From contig CM049315.1 of NCBI GenBank assembly GCA_026874595.1, positions 34,366,164 through 34,430,163 on the forward strand: a stretch of DNA of 64,000 nucleotides, given 5' to 3'. A program made the position numbers and the translations under genes. This stretch comes from Sipunculus nudus (taxonomy: Eukaryota; Annelida; Sipuncula; Golfingiida; Sipunculidae). The notes beneath the pieces were generated by a model that ran no database searches, was not told the DNA's origin, and was given only the letters and a program-made list of their open reading frames with translations. Shown here piece by piece: positions 1-12,240 of the stretch. The first letter of the stretch is position 1, and each line of letters begins with the position of its first letter.

Positions 1-3000
1 TTACAAATTTAGATGGATGCTGATGCACAGACAGGTTAATGTTTCTTTATTTTACTTGTTTTAGATGCATCAGGGACTTATTATCAGGTCAATTTTCAAG
101 AGTATATCACTGAGGTATAAAACCAGAGTGAATGATAATTCCAGAAGATCAAAATGTTTTCTAATACCATGGTCAACAAAAACACCAAAAGAGCTCCCAG
201 CAGTGATGTAGACAGGAAATTCCCAGGTCACATGACTTGTCCATGGTGATCCCATCATGCATTAGTAATGAAAATCACTTAGCTTTTTCACACAATCACT
301 TTACTGCTTTGACATGAAGAAATCAGAATAACAGTCTCATGTGACATAATCATAGAGGTACCATCTAAGGCCTCTCTGGTATCTGACCTTTATCTTTGTG
401 AAAGAAACATTTTTCTCTCCCCCACTGTTTGATGTCATTGTCTGTTTTTGCTGACACAGAACCCCCATTGTTAAGATAATGATGCAATTTTCCTCTCTAT
501 CACGTCCATATTGTGCCATATACGGGGTGCCTGAGAACCCTATTATTATGTTATAACTAGCTTTACAATCTTTCAATCTGTGCTAAATCTTCAGAAACAC
601 AACATGATCAGAATCCTATATGAGCTCATGAAGAAATCCTAAAATACATTTCCTGCCCTAAATGAGACAGTACACACATTGATACATCAAATGATTTAAA
701 ATGTTTTTGCTATATGCTAGATCAGGCTATATTTATTATGGTAAAGTACAATCAATAGCTCTTTTGATGGATTTTTTTCTGTCATGTTTAATGAAACCTT
801 TCATTCATCCAGTCTGAAAAACAGCAGATATGTGGGAGTCTGAAAGAAATTTAAGTCTGTTTATGAGGATCTGGGGTTGTTACTTTGTTAACTGTTGTTA
901 ATGGAAACTGAACATGATCTTATTCAAGTACACCAAATAAGCCAAGAATACATGCTGACCAGACAGATTGGAAAAGAAGAAATAAGACTTGCCCTTTCAA
1001 GTGGAGCAATTCAGCAAAACAAATTGACAAATCCAGACTGAATTTGCTGCTGTGGTTAGACACTAACAATCTTTCTGGAGAATTTCCTATTCCTAGAGAC
1101 AAAGAAAATGCCTGGCATGTCAAACACCAATCTGTACCTAATACAATAATCCTTTCTTCCACTTAAATGTTTGTTTTTTTTTTTTTTTGCCTAGGTTGGT
1201 CAATGTTTCAACCATTACTTGACATACTTCTGCCATACTAATATAAACATAAATATATTTAGTAAGTCACCTAAAGTAATAAAGTTGGTCAATTATTTTA
1301 AAATTTTCAGTTACATTGACTGATCTCTTTCTTTTAAATATGCGTGAGAGGATTTAAATATATCAATGACATAATATGCTTCCACAGACAAACAAGGACA
1401 TTTTGACATCAGGCAACATGGCTACCACCATTTTTACTCTGAACATGCGTATCCAAATATATATTACAAGCATAAAGAGTTATCAATGACCATCAAACAC
1501 ATATACTGGCACCAGAGGACTGCGTGCAATAATCTTTCATTATCAAAGACAGGACAATACATTCAACACTTTTATAATGCATTTGCTTATCCTATGAATT
1601 GGTGATTCTTCAGGTTATGTTCTTGTATTAATTTCTTTCGTAAAGAAGGTTTCCTGTGTACTCTAGCTACATCAGAAAAAAATTGAGAACTCAAATATAC
1701 TATAAAAAATTCCCATGGAAAATCCACAACAGAACCAATCTTTCCAAGCAAGAGATTCACTTAAATTAGGGGAAGCATACATTAAGGGATCAGAGGGTTT
1801 AATTACAAAGGGCAAGTAGGCATGAAATCCCACAAGGCGCCTCTAGAAAAAGCATCGCCCAGTCATGTCATGTGCAGAGGCTTTAAAAGGGGCAAGAGAG
1901 AAGGGGGCAATGGTGGGGACAATAATTAAAGTAATTAATTGTGTAGCTAATATGCATAAAACAGAAGAAAATATAACTTTCTTAGAAGGAAGTACTGATG
2001 ATGCATGTACGAAATTTGGAGAGCCAAATGTCAGCAGAATCATGTAATCCTGTGTGCAGGAAAAACAAAATACAGTATTATATTATAGATTTTCTTAAAT
2101 GTTTGGGTCATCATTGCATTTTTAATATCTGGATATTAATACACATACTCATAAATGTCAGTTATTTAAAGGCACAAAAGTTTAATCTGGGTACTGTTTC
2201 ATAAGCCATCTCATTTATTTCCATCTAAGCCAGTTCTATCAGTCTATGGTAACATGAATAAATATCAAGTTGCAGTGTGCCATGCAAATATCTGCAATGC
2301 TGCAAAAAAGCAAAACAAAAACAGGCCAGGTCCAGTTCCAGTTCTGATATTTAGTAAATGGGTCACGCTTTATACTCATCTCTGGCAACCATCGAGAGCT
2401 ACCTCAAACTTGTAGACAAATAATATATAAATGTCTGGCATCAACAAAAACAGGATGATGTTTACAGCTTAAAAGAAACAAAATATTCATGTTCCTTGTT
2501 TCCGCAGAGCATATAGTAATGATTCATGGTCTGCATATTGATTTACTGCTAAGAGCCTGACCAATAACAACAAGAGTATTTTGTCTCTGAGGTGAGCTTT
2601 AAAATACGCCTGGGAAAGATATGGCACACCACTGACATGATATGAAGATTCAACCAGCTTGATACTGGTTATATATTACTTTGATAAGTACCTGTTGCTG
2701 ACCTGGTTTGAATATTTAAAACATTACTTCAGGGACAGAAAACAAACAGGCACTCAATATCCAAAACAATGTATATTTGGTCATAAATGAATGAAAAAAT
2801 AGCCTGCATCTGTAAATGTGCAACTTTTAATCATTTTCATATTAATTTAATTTATTATTTTAATTGCATGTCTAGATCAAAAGTAATATGATTATTTCTT
2901 CTGTTGAATTAACTTATTTTTTTCTTTATAATTATTGTAATCAACATTTAACCTTTTTTAAATGAAATGGATTGATTATTTCCTATTGCAATACCTTTAT

Positions 3001-3443
3001 TGACCATTTTACTTGTATCCTTTTTATGAACTCACAATCCACATACAGAGACCCTTTGGTGCACATATGTGGAATGGGATGGTGATTTTGAACTTGGATC
3101 TTTCAATAGTAATGGAATACATGGAAAGGCTCCATTTTTAACCAGACTTTCAGATCTTATTCCAATATTACTATTCAATGACACCTTCCTATTTTCTATA
3201 ACCATAATTGACAACTTTGTGATATTAACCATATTTCAATCAGCAGTAATTAATCAGTGATATTTACTCTCTGTATCCAAGATTATATACCTGCTTGTAT
3301 CAAATGATAAGTATTTTATTATTGATATTTGTAGTATAATTCAACAATAGCAGAAACATTTTCCTAGTTTTAATGAGTGATAAATGACTATTTATTGATA
3401 ATTAACTGCTATTTAGTAATAATAATAAACTAATGATGTTTAC
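1..3443. other. Intron 3' of exon 8 (transcript order); no gene seen
   Basis: AT-rich sequence with no reading frame above about 80 codons that shows family features, no splice-bounded exon I can join to the FRMPD frame, and no repeat I recognise. It is taken as the start of the intron that follows the acidic-linker exon. The next coding exon must lie before position 1. Confidence 0.6.
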
Positions 3444-3706
3444 CTGGTTTTCTTTGTCTTCCTCTTCTTCGTCATCCACAAATGGTAATACTTGCTGAGC
3501 CTCGGAATAACGTGGCGGTCCTGTCCTAAAATCTACTACTCTATTATCCAACCTTGTGGGCTCAGTGTCCATATTTTCCTCTTTCTCTTCTTTAATTTCC
3601 TGTTCCTGATCAGGATTAGTGTTTTCCTTCTCACTTCCTTCAACACTCTCTGGAGCATAACTCCATGGTGCTGGTATCACAGTATGCTCAGCATGGAAAG
3701 GTGGCA
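3444..3706 (-). CDS. FRMPD4-like: FRMPD-like internal exon 8 (post-FERM acidic linker)
   Basis: This exon has 263 nt: two bases completing a valine codon, then 87 codons ending in phase 0. It begins P-P-F-H-A-E-H-T-V-I-P-A-P-W-S-Y and becomes strongly acidic and low in complexity (E-K-E-N-T-N, E-Q-E-I-K-E-E-K-E-E-N, D-D-E-E-E-E-D-K-E-N-Q). The P-P-[FY]-H plus V-I-P-A-P-W-S-Y stretch marks the segment just after FERM. The rest is probably disordered linker. The acceptor is CTTGCAG above 3706 and the donor is GTAAAC. The frame is open well past both splice sites, so the ends rest on splice consensus and phase agreement. A plus-strand frame at 3492-3827 is its antisense shadow. The rest of the protein is off the window's low-coordinate end. 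Confidence 0.88.
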
Positions 3707-4478
3707 CTGCAAGGAGACCAGAAAGTATTATCACCAAGACTACCTCATTGTATATGCAAATTTTTATTCAAATCACATTTGCATGTTTTACACAGCAGCA
3801 GTATCAGTCAAGCAGCAGAGATTCTGAAACGTTCATCATGGTTTTAGTCTGTCTCATCACCTTTAAGCCTTCCAGCCTCCAGCGATGCCTTTACAATGGA
3901 TTTCTTACAATTCTTCTTCATTTACTCAAGCTTAAAATGATCAATATTGTTGAGAAGCATGTACGCCTTGGGCCAGCCACTGAAGTCAATGGTAACTGGG
4001 TCATGTGAGTGCTATGGCAATTTGTTCCATTCATTAGACTGGCACATCTGAGCGCAGTCAATATTCACAGGTCCAGGACCATTAATATAGGTTACGAGAG
4101 ACAAGGCTGGCCTATACTGTTATTGTGCTATATAAAAATGGGACTGAAAAGAGGCAATCATGTTGAAGCATCTCGGGCCTGTACCCAGTCGCACATGATG
4201 TACATGAGCATTGAGGAAGACCTAACATTAGTGAAGCAGTCATCCATAAAAAAATAACAAATACCAGCCAGTGTGATAAATTATTTGGACTATTTTTATG
4301 GTTTCCAGTAACCATGACATCCAAAATTTGTGTAACAGCTAGAAGATAAAAGCAATTCTGATTTACCTTGTTAACTACGATGAAATATAAGTTAATAACA
4401 CTGAAATATTAACACAGAAATATTAAACTCAAGATCTGATATATACTGACCTCATATGTACCTTCTTTAATCTAACTG

Positions 4479-4542
<64 letters not shown>

Positions 4543-7500
4543 ACTCTTTTTTATTCCATTTGTAATTTCACATGTAATATTAGCACTCATATCAAGACTA
4601 ATCTAAAATTTATCATGCTCTGCATCAGTTCAAAATTTATGATTTTGTTATTTCATTAGTTTTAACTAAGAATGATCCATTTAATTTTGTGTTTGAGATT
4701 GGTATACAATCAACTTATGAACACAGAAAAAAGATGATGAATATGGTCCCTGCATCTGGCAGGTACTGCACATGAATATAAATATTCTTACTGTACTGTA
4801 TGCTTTGTAGAAATGACAACTGACACATAATGCATGTTCACACAACATAGGCCCTTAAATTCTATCATAAACTTCACATCAAAACCATCCCCTGAACTTC
4901 AACAGTTAAACCAATGCATGTCAGACCTCAAATGAATATGGGTTTTCTGTCTGGGAAGTGATTTTATATATCATAGATAAAGGACATAGGTTGAAGGTAA
5001 ACCATGTGTACTTTTTTTTCCATTTAAGCTCCATGCAAAGCACAGAAATGCTCAGGCCCTGGTATTTAAAATTATCTGATAAAGACTTTATTCTCACTTA
5101 AAGTGAGCTATTCACCTGTCTTATATTTAGAATTTATTTTGATTGCTGGCTTACTCTGCGTACATAATAATGAACTCTAGGTAATTCCTGTTAAAAAAAT
5201 TCTTACAAAACCTCTAAAACTGATCATGACATATTGGAATAGGTCTCTTTAAGAATAGAAACTATCCTGACCTAAAGGTATTTTTTTTAAATTACAAAGT
5301 GTTAACTTGAGTAATCTCAAGCCCTTCTCTTTTGGTAATAATCTTCATCATTTAACAGTTATCCTTTGGGAGGAGAACGAGTTCAGGTATCTCAACTCAT
5401 CTAGGCTTCTTCTACAAAATAAGAGCTCTGTTGTTTTGTTTATGACAGGCCCCTAATATCCTGCTGTCCCCAAGATCAGACTAACCCTGATTTAAACAGG
5501 GTTAAAACTGACGGCTCATCCTGAAGATACTGAGCTATCTGTGGACTGGGGATGTTTAAGATAATCAATTCACTGTGAATAAATGCTGAAATGATGTTCA
5601 AAATCATGCTCAGTTGGAAGAAGATTTCTTTTTAACAGTATTCCAGCAGATTTCTTGTCTTTCAGTTTGCAGCTAGAACAAAGAGTATTCATTTGGTATA
5701 AAAGGTAAAAAACCTTAGTTTTTGTTGCAAGTATAAGCAACTAAAACATTTTCCCTCAGTATATTACCGCTTTGTTACATGATCAAATTTCTAAACTTTT
5801 TCATACTTTTACAAGGACTAAAATGCCAAAGCTGACCGAAAGAATAAGTACAATACACATCTCAATGGATCAATATTCTCTAGACAAGTTCCTCTGATAT
5901 CAGTCGACTCCATTTGGATTAAAAGCATATATTTAATTATCAGACATATATTAGAAACACATTTTTTTCTAAGGATATGTCTGTGACCAGAAGATGGCAC
6001 TATCTATAACCTTTTGTAGGAGTATGAAGAAAAACAGTTAATAGGAATTATAATAATTCAAACTTTCTAGATTCCAGAAAAGACTTAATAAAAAAAATCA
6101 TATTCTGTAGTTATAACATATATATTTCTTAGCAATTCTGTTTGGATTTCATCATTTTGCTTTGGGAGTTCTGGTAGTGGTCAAAATGGGGTATTAAACT
6201 AAAAAATCCAATAGATTTATCACAAGATTAATGTTAAACATGAATTCAATTAAACTGCTAGTTCTTGAGCACTCACTTAGTAGAAAAATTAATGTTCTTT
6301 TTCAAATTTAGAGTCAGCATGACATGAAAAATATATACCAATAAGACTGGAACAAAATGTTTTCAAAATCAACTATAACACTGAGGTTTATTCTAGTCTG
6401 GATGTAAATAAGGGGACATGTTAAAACACCATTTGTAGTCCTAAGGGTATGCTCTGTGCCCCTTAAATCACTGGTGACAGTGAAACCAAATACCTTTGAG
6501 AGGTGAGACTGCTAATGTCAGGAAGACTTTGGTTGACAGAAGACCCCCATTTATTTAATCACACCCTGACCGGGACTTGGCATGAACTTCCAGGGATCAG
6601 GCCAAACTTCAATTACAACCAATAGGCAGACCAATTACTTCACTTGCAATTGGTAAATTCAATTTTACCCAGACAAAAAATTCTGTGAATGCTTTGAAAC
6701 ACATTACACCAAGATTTTCTGAGAAATTCCATCAGACATTCTTTGTGTTCTGTTTTGTATATGTTACAGTAGACAAGTTTGATGGGGTTATTTTGGGAAA
6801 TGTGTACTTAAGTTTATGAGCCAATTTTTTTTTTATCATAGAGAGCTATCAGGAACACAGGGTAAGCATCTCTGACATTTGAAATATCTTACAGATGCTC
6901 GATTCTAAGGATCCAAGCATCCGATGAGAAGCACAGATTTCTGGCTTCAGGAACTTGTAGCCATCAATGAATATTACCGGCTGCCTCAAACGAACCCATC
7001 AGTGGTGTAAAAACTGATAAGTGAGGCTTCCATTTCTCTAAAAGCATATATTCATATAATGATGTGATTTCTAATTATATAATATAATTGCATAAAAAAT
7101 TAAAAAAGATTCAATATTTACTAAACCTTTCAAGCTTTGACTCATATTATCCCCCCCTTGGGACGCTCTAAACTCAGATGGAACTCCACAAAATTTATGC
7201 TTGAGCATCCCAGACTCTTCAAATTTTCTTCCTATTGAAAGCCCTGATGACTCAATTAATATTTATGATGTTTTAAGAATACTGTAAATATAAATGATCT
7301 CACTTCATAATGATTGAAAAAATAATTCAACATTGAGGGGAAAATGGAATAGAGTCATTGGTTATCATTTAAACAGCAGTGTAATGCCATTACCAGATTA
7401 ATCTAAAAGCAATTCAAACATATTCATTTTTTTTCTCCGTACACTTCTTCCCTTCTTATACTTATCAATGCATCAATGTCATGAAGCTATTTTGCCATTC

Positions 7501-7697
7501 ACTTTTCAATATATATGTATCTCAGAAAATATGTATGAGAATACCTAAATCAAAGTCATAAATGTTTGTAGCCCTCACAATATAAATATATGCAAGTAAA
7601 TGCTTAATTTTCATGTTGGTGCCATCAGTTCCATTATCTTGTCACTGTAGCAAATACAGAGATCCAGATTAGACAATACTTGCATCCGAAATGCTAT
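3707..7697. other. Intronic sequence without gene
   Basis: First 4 kb of the 23-kb intron. Short frames between 3748 and 4324 are overlapping, unconserved and unsupported. Apart from the TA microsatellite listed separately and a CTCF-like site near 5987, I see no recognisable element. Confidence 0.55.
4480..4539. repeat. (TA)n microsatellite
   Basis: About 30 uninterrupted AT dinucleotides lie inside the long intron. The tract is self-complementary, so it may form cruciforms and vary in length between individuals. Confidence 0.95.
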
Positions 7698-8377
7698 TGA
7701 TACAGAGGTGGGGTTGGGGATGTCCCCACCTGTATCACATACGGTTGCTGATGCGCGTGGCAGACAATGTTCCAAGACCAGTTTGATGATAGAAGTCTTT
7801 ATTCAATAGCAAGCAGTCTGGGACAGTCTCTCTCTCTGAGAGAGCCGCCCAGCCTCCCTGACTCACTCTCTAAAATCGCGCACCATGCAAGACTTTTTGA
7901 TACAGAGTTTGGATTGACATTATCAATGTATATTCATTTACCCTCAGTTACATCACTGATAAAAGCTGCTATTGGATCAGATGGTAATGGTGACCTGACA
8001 TTTGACATAATTATGCATGTCATCATTTTACGTAAGATTATATTGACCTGATACAGATCCAGTTATAGACTGACCTACAATGCTATTTCCAAACTCTATA
8101 AACATAATCTGCCTGCCTCATCATAGAAACCAATTTAGAGCTAATTTTTGAGAGTACATTTAGGCTTTACAAACATACTGAATTGCCATTAGATACTTGG
8201 TCGTCTGATGAACCATTTATTTCCTTTGGCTCTGTCTGAATATCAGAACAGACTGAAACCGTAATTGATTTTTATTGTTTCTTGAGTAATTTTAGATCTT
8301 AATTAATGAAATATTGAAATATTCCTTTAAATATGTGTTAAGTCACGTATACACCCTTTCTCACTCCATAACATATC
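7698..8377. repeat. Left 680-bp direct repeat
   Basis: The first copy of the identical pair. It opens with a foldback: TGATACAGAGGTGGGG at 7698-7713 is complementary to CCCCACCTGTATCA at 7724-7737, with a small bulge. A plus-strand frame of 94 codons (7767-8051) is the same in both copies simply because the DNA is identical; it resembles no family I know. Confidence 0.85.
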
Positions 8378-10866
8378 CCTCTGGTATTCAGAATGAGGCA
8401 CCGGCCTCATTGGCTAAGTCGGAGAAAAATTTAGTTATTTCTAGAAGGATAATTGGAATACAGATGACAGAAATAAATAATGTGTAAAGATCAAGAGAAA
8501 CTGCTTAAGTCTGAAGTAACTGCGAGAACAGTAGCCATAATGTGAATAGAACTAGCTGGCATTAGTGAAAATGTGATGGATATATGTCTGTAGAGAGTAA
8601 AGTATTACATCACTGATGTAGGTTGTGATGGAATTACACAGATCAATATAGATGTGAATTACATGATCATGTCACATTGCCAGATGTAACGGTGTAAGGA
8701 ATAAGGTACTGTATGTTTTAAATTTGTAGAAGTACAACAACAATGCCTAAGCAATAGCTAAATAAGCTGAGAAACAGCATATATAAATATATAGCTACAC
8801 ATATATTCTAAAGACAGACAGAATTTTTTTTTTTTGTGAATTGACAATCCTAAACAATATAGAGAAGATAAAATGCTGATGTATAAGGAATCAGGAACAA
8901 CATCGCAACCATGATGACATTATTTGACATCCTAATATAAGCATTAAAACTTCAGATGTAAGTATGACACATCTAAATAGAATCAATAAATAAACATCTT
9001 AATAGATATGAGTATAGCATCATGTTCATAATGAATGCACAGCTAGAATATACAAGTACTAGGCATACCATGTAAGCAATGGAATAATTCAAAGTATGTG
9101 AACCATTTGAACATACAGTAAGTGATGTTACATAAAGATGTTCTGTCGAACAGCAATATGCATTACCAATTATAACAAGTGAATAAGCAATGCCTGTAGC
9201 TAAACATATAATTCCTATGGGAAAAGTGATCATGAATTCCTAATCTGACAAAGTTTATATACTCTTGTGCCTAAGAGTTTAACACATACATATGTACAGA
9301 CTATCTGCTCTGTGTGTTGATCAGTACCAATGATTCAAAATACATCTTGGCTTTCATACTTGCCATTGGGACAAGTTGACTTGTGAATAATGGAAGGTCG
9401 ATTTGCTATTCCTTCAGCATAACACAACTGGTGTACCGTACCAGCGGATAAGTACATGACAGAATGATGTCATTCCTAACGACAGAGGAATGTGTACATA
9501 GGTTCCCATTTATTACCAATTTTCTGTGCAGGAGCAAGGCGAAATATGTATGAAAATGTGATGATAATGAAAATAAATCTCTGACAGTTGCACTTATTGA
9601 TCTAGACCATATGGATTTTGATGATAATTGAGTGCACTTAATTATGTAAGATCAAACATACATCTGTAGAGGGATGATATAAATTAAATGAAAAATGTTA
9701 ATGCTTGAAATCCTTGTCGCTCCACATCTTGGTTTATGGGTTAACAGTATCATGAATGCATGACCAGAATGCATTTGCTCATGAAACATGTCTGTCATAG
9801 TATGCGTAAATGTGAAATTCCTATGAGAAGAATTCCTGTGTTAACCAACATATTTTTGCCTGGCATTTCCAGCTATTAACGAGGTTAACCATATCAAACC
9901 CTTGTTTTAGGCAATAATGTGACCACAGGTCAGTGCATTATTGATTTTTGGAGTCATCACACTCCCCAGTTTGTCCAATTCCCTATATATTGGAGGGCTT
10001 CCCATGAACCCGTGTTTGAGGACCAAACTGTAACAATTGAAAATAAGCATCGCATTGTGCTTTGGTGACACAATGTGCTACCATTCCATTAAATTTTTAG
10101 CCAATAGTGCATTATGATACCTGTTGATTTGGTATGGACCAACACATGAGAAATTTCTCAATATAAATGAATGCTAACATGCTGATGGTTTTGCATATTG
10201 CTCTACTCTAGGAATTATTGTATTAAAATCAATACAGCCATTTGTGACATTGCATATTAACAACTGAGATAGACATAACTGCATCAAATCTAACATTGAC
10301 AGTTCTACACCTTTTGCTGTGGTCTTGTAAACTTATTCCTAACCATATCAATAAGATAGACTCCCTATAAATTATATCATTTTACAATTATGACACATCA
10401 ATAAGAGAAAGTTATAGTGTACTACATACATATTTTTTTTTGTTTACAACATATACATGCAAAATATTATGTCATTTTTTTGCAACTTGAAGTCACGGTT
10501 AAAGCAATATGCTGATTTACAGTGTTCTTTTGGTTTAAAGATACAGAGAGAGTCTTTGATCTTCTCAAGCAGAGCACTGAGAAACTGCAGCCAAGTGAAT
10601 GTTTGAAGAGAGAGTTCTTAGCAAAGTTTGATACCTTCAGCAGAAGAGTGGCATTCTTGATGTTAGGCTGTGATACGGTACCTGGGTTGAAGTTCCAATG
10701 CATAGGTTGGTAGAACAGTCAATGGCACCTGTGGCTGTGAGGGGGGGGGGGATCTTCATTCTTCACCCCAGCTGGCAGCATTGTTGGTTTTTCTGGCGCT
10801 GATGTGCTGGAAGTGAATCCCTGTTCAACCACCAAAATGATACGGTACCCGGATTCTCCACCATAA
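8378..10866. other. Interior between the 680-bp repeats; no coding domain
   Basis: AT-rich sequence. It starts with a small inverted repeat (AATGAGG, six-base loop, CCTCATT, near 8393-8412). Near its right end the motif TGATACGGTACC or a close form occurs twice (about 10673 and 10842), with a G-run at 10740-10751. No reverse transcriptase or other retroelement motif is visible in any frame. Confidence 0.5.
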
Positions 10867-11546
10867 TGATACAGAGGTGGGGTTGGGGATGTCCCCACCT
10901 GTATCACATACGGTTGCTGATGCGCGTGGCAGACAATGTTCCAAGACCAGTTTGATGATAGAAGTCTTTATTCAATAGCAAGCAGTCTGGGACAGTCTCT
11001 CTCTCTGAGAGAGCCGCCCAGCCTCCCTGACTCACTCTCTAAAATCGCGCACCATGCAAGACTTTTTGATACAGAGTTTGGATTGACATTATCAATGTAT
11101 ATTCATTTACCCTCAGTTACATCACTGATAAAAGCTGCTATTGGATCAGATGGTAATGGTGACCTGACATTTGACATAATTATGCATGTCATCATTTTAC
11201 GTAAGATTATATTGACCTGATACAGATCCAGTTATAGACTGACCTACAATGCTATTTCCAAACTCTATAAACATAATCTGCCTGCCTCATCATAGAAACC
11301 AATTTAGAGCTAATTTTTGAGAGTACATTTAGGCTTTACAAACATACTGAATTGCCATTAGATACTTGGTCGTCTGATGAACCATTTATTTCCTTTGGCT
11401 CTGTCTGAATATCAGAACAGACTGAAACCGTAATTGATTTTTATTGTTTCTTGAGTAATTTTAGATCTTAATTAATGAAATATTGAAATATTCCTTTAAA
11501 TATGTGTTAAGTCACGTATACACCCTTTCTCACTCCATAACATATC
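10867..11546. repeat. Right 680-bp direct repeat
   Basis: The second copy of the pair, identical by eye to 7698-8377 including the terminal foldback (10867-10906). It is preceded by TTCTCCACCATAA, which is not a polypurine tract. After it the sequence diverges at ATACCTCAG. Confidence 0.85.
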
Positions 11547-12240
11547 ATACCTCAGTCAGCAAAACGGCCGACATTGCAGATTTTTGTCTCCATATATTCC
11601 TTTACTGTCATGACCTCTGAGAACATGCCACTCAAAATGCATTCCTTGGCAAAAGTCTATTCAGGGTGAGATACCAGGTGGAAATGTTCAAAGCCCTAAC
11701 TCTTACTCAGTGCCAGGCATGGGACTTATACTCAGGGACTCAGATCTAGAGGTTGTATCCTAATAATCTTCTTTCATAAGACCTCCTCTCTCAATCTTCC
11801 TGGCCCCTGCTGCTGAGAATGACATCTCATCAACCAGGGCCAGAACATGGAACAAGAGTCACTTTGATCATACAGGAACCTTCACTACTAACACCACAAG
11901 GGTATCTCCCATAAAATTGGCCTTTCCCTCAAGGTTTCTCTTTTTTTCAATTCAACCAAAGTAACATGAAGAATTCATGCAGCACTTCTTCAATAGCCCC
12001 TGGTTTGAAAGGGCAATGATTAAGGCCAGAATTTTAACTGCCAACATGTCTGATTGGATTTTGTTCAAACCATACTCCTATTTAATATCCCTGGACAAGG
12101 TATTAACAAAACAAGTTGACCTTGAAGGTAAAAATCCTTGGCTTTGTTTTTGCCCTGCTAAACCAGATATATGTCTCTCCCTTTGGACCATCCCAAAACA
12201 TTAGGGGTAAATTATGCACTCTCCCAAAACAATGAGTCTA
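11547..12240. other. Unannotated intronic sequence
   Basis: A single 75-codon frame (11977-12204) has no recognisable features. The segment from about 12105 (TTGACCTTGAAGGTAAAAAT) may be a degenerate leading unit of the tandem array that follows. Confidence 0.4.

Larger units (their letters stand above)
7698..11546. mobile_element. LTR-like element: two identical 680-bp direct repeats around 2.5 kb
   Basis: The 680-bp blocks at 7698-8377 and 10867-11546 align at a constant offset of 3169 bp with no difference I could find, and similarity stops abruptly at both edges. Both begin TGATACAG and end CATAACATATC. The 2489-bp interior (8378-10866) has no gag, protease, reverse transcriptase or integrase that I can see; its longest frames are under 90 codons. 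The layout suits a recently inserted non-autonomous LTR element (LARD-like). There are problems with that reading: no clear polypurine tract before the second repeat, no convincing primer-binding site (the nearest TGG starts at 8382), no clear target-site duplication, and no CA at the outer edge. A recent duplication of another kind of element is the alternative. Confidence 0.6.

Noticed and set aside
3492-3827. 111-codon plus-strand frame
   Set aside because: Antisense shadow of the acidic-linker exon at 3444-3706; the F/L/I-rich composition is the complement of the E/K/D-rich exon.
7767-8051. 94-codon frame repeated exactly at 10936-11220
   Set aside because: Protein identity only reflects the identical DNA repeats. 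There is no known domain and no evidence of selection on the protein.
8378-8412. Primer-binding site after the left 680-bp repeat (TGGTATTCAGAATGAGG)
   Set aside because: It starts with TGG but matches no tRNA 3' end that I know and lies four bases from the repeat edge; too weak to claim.
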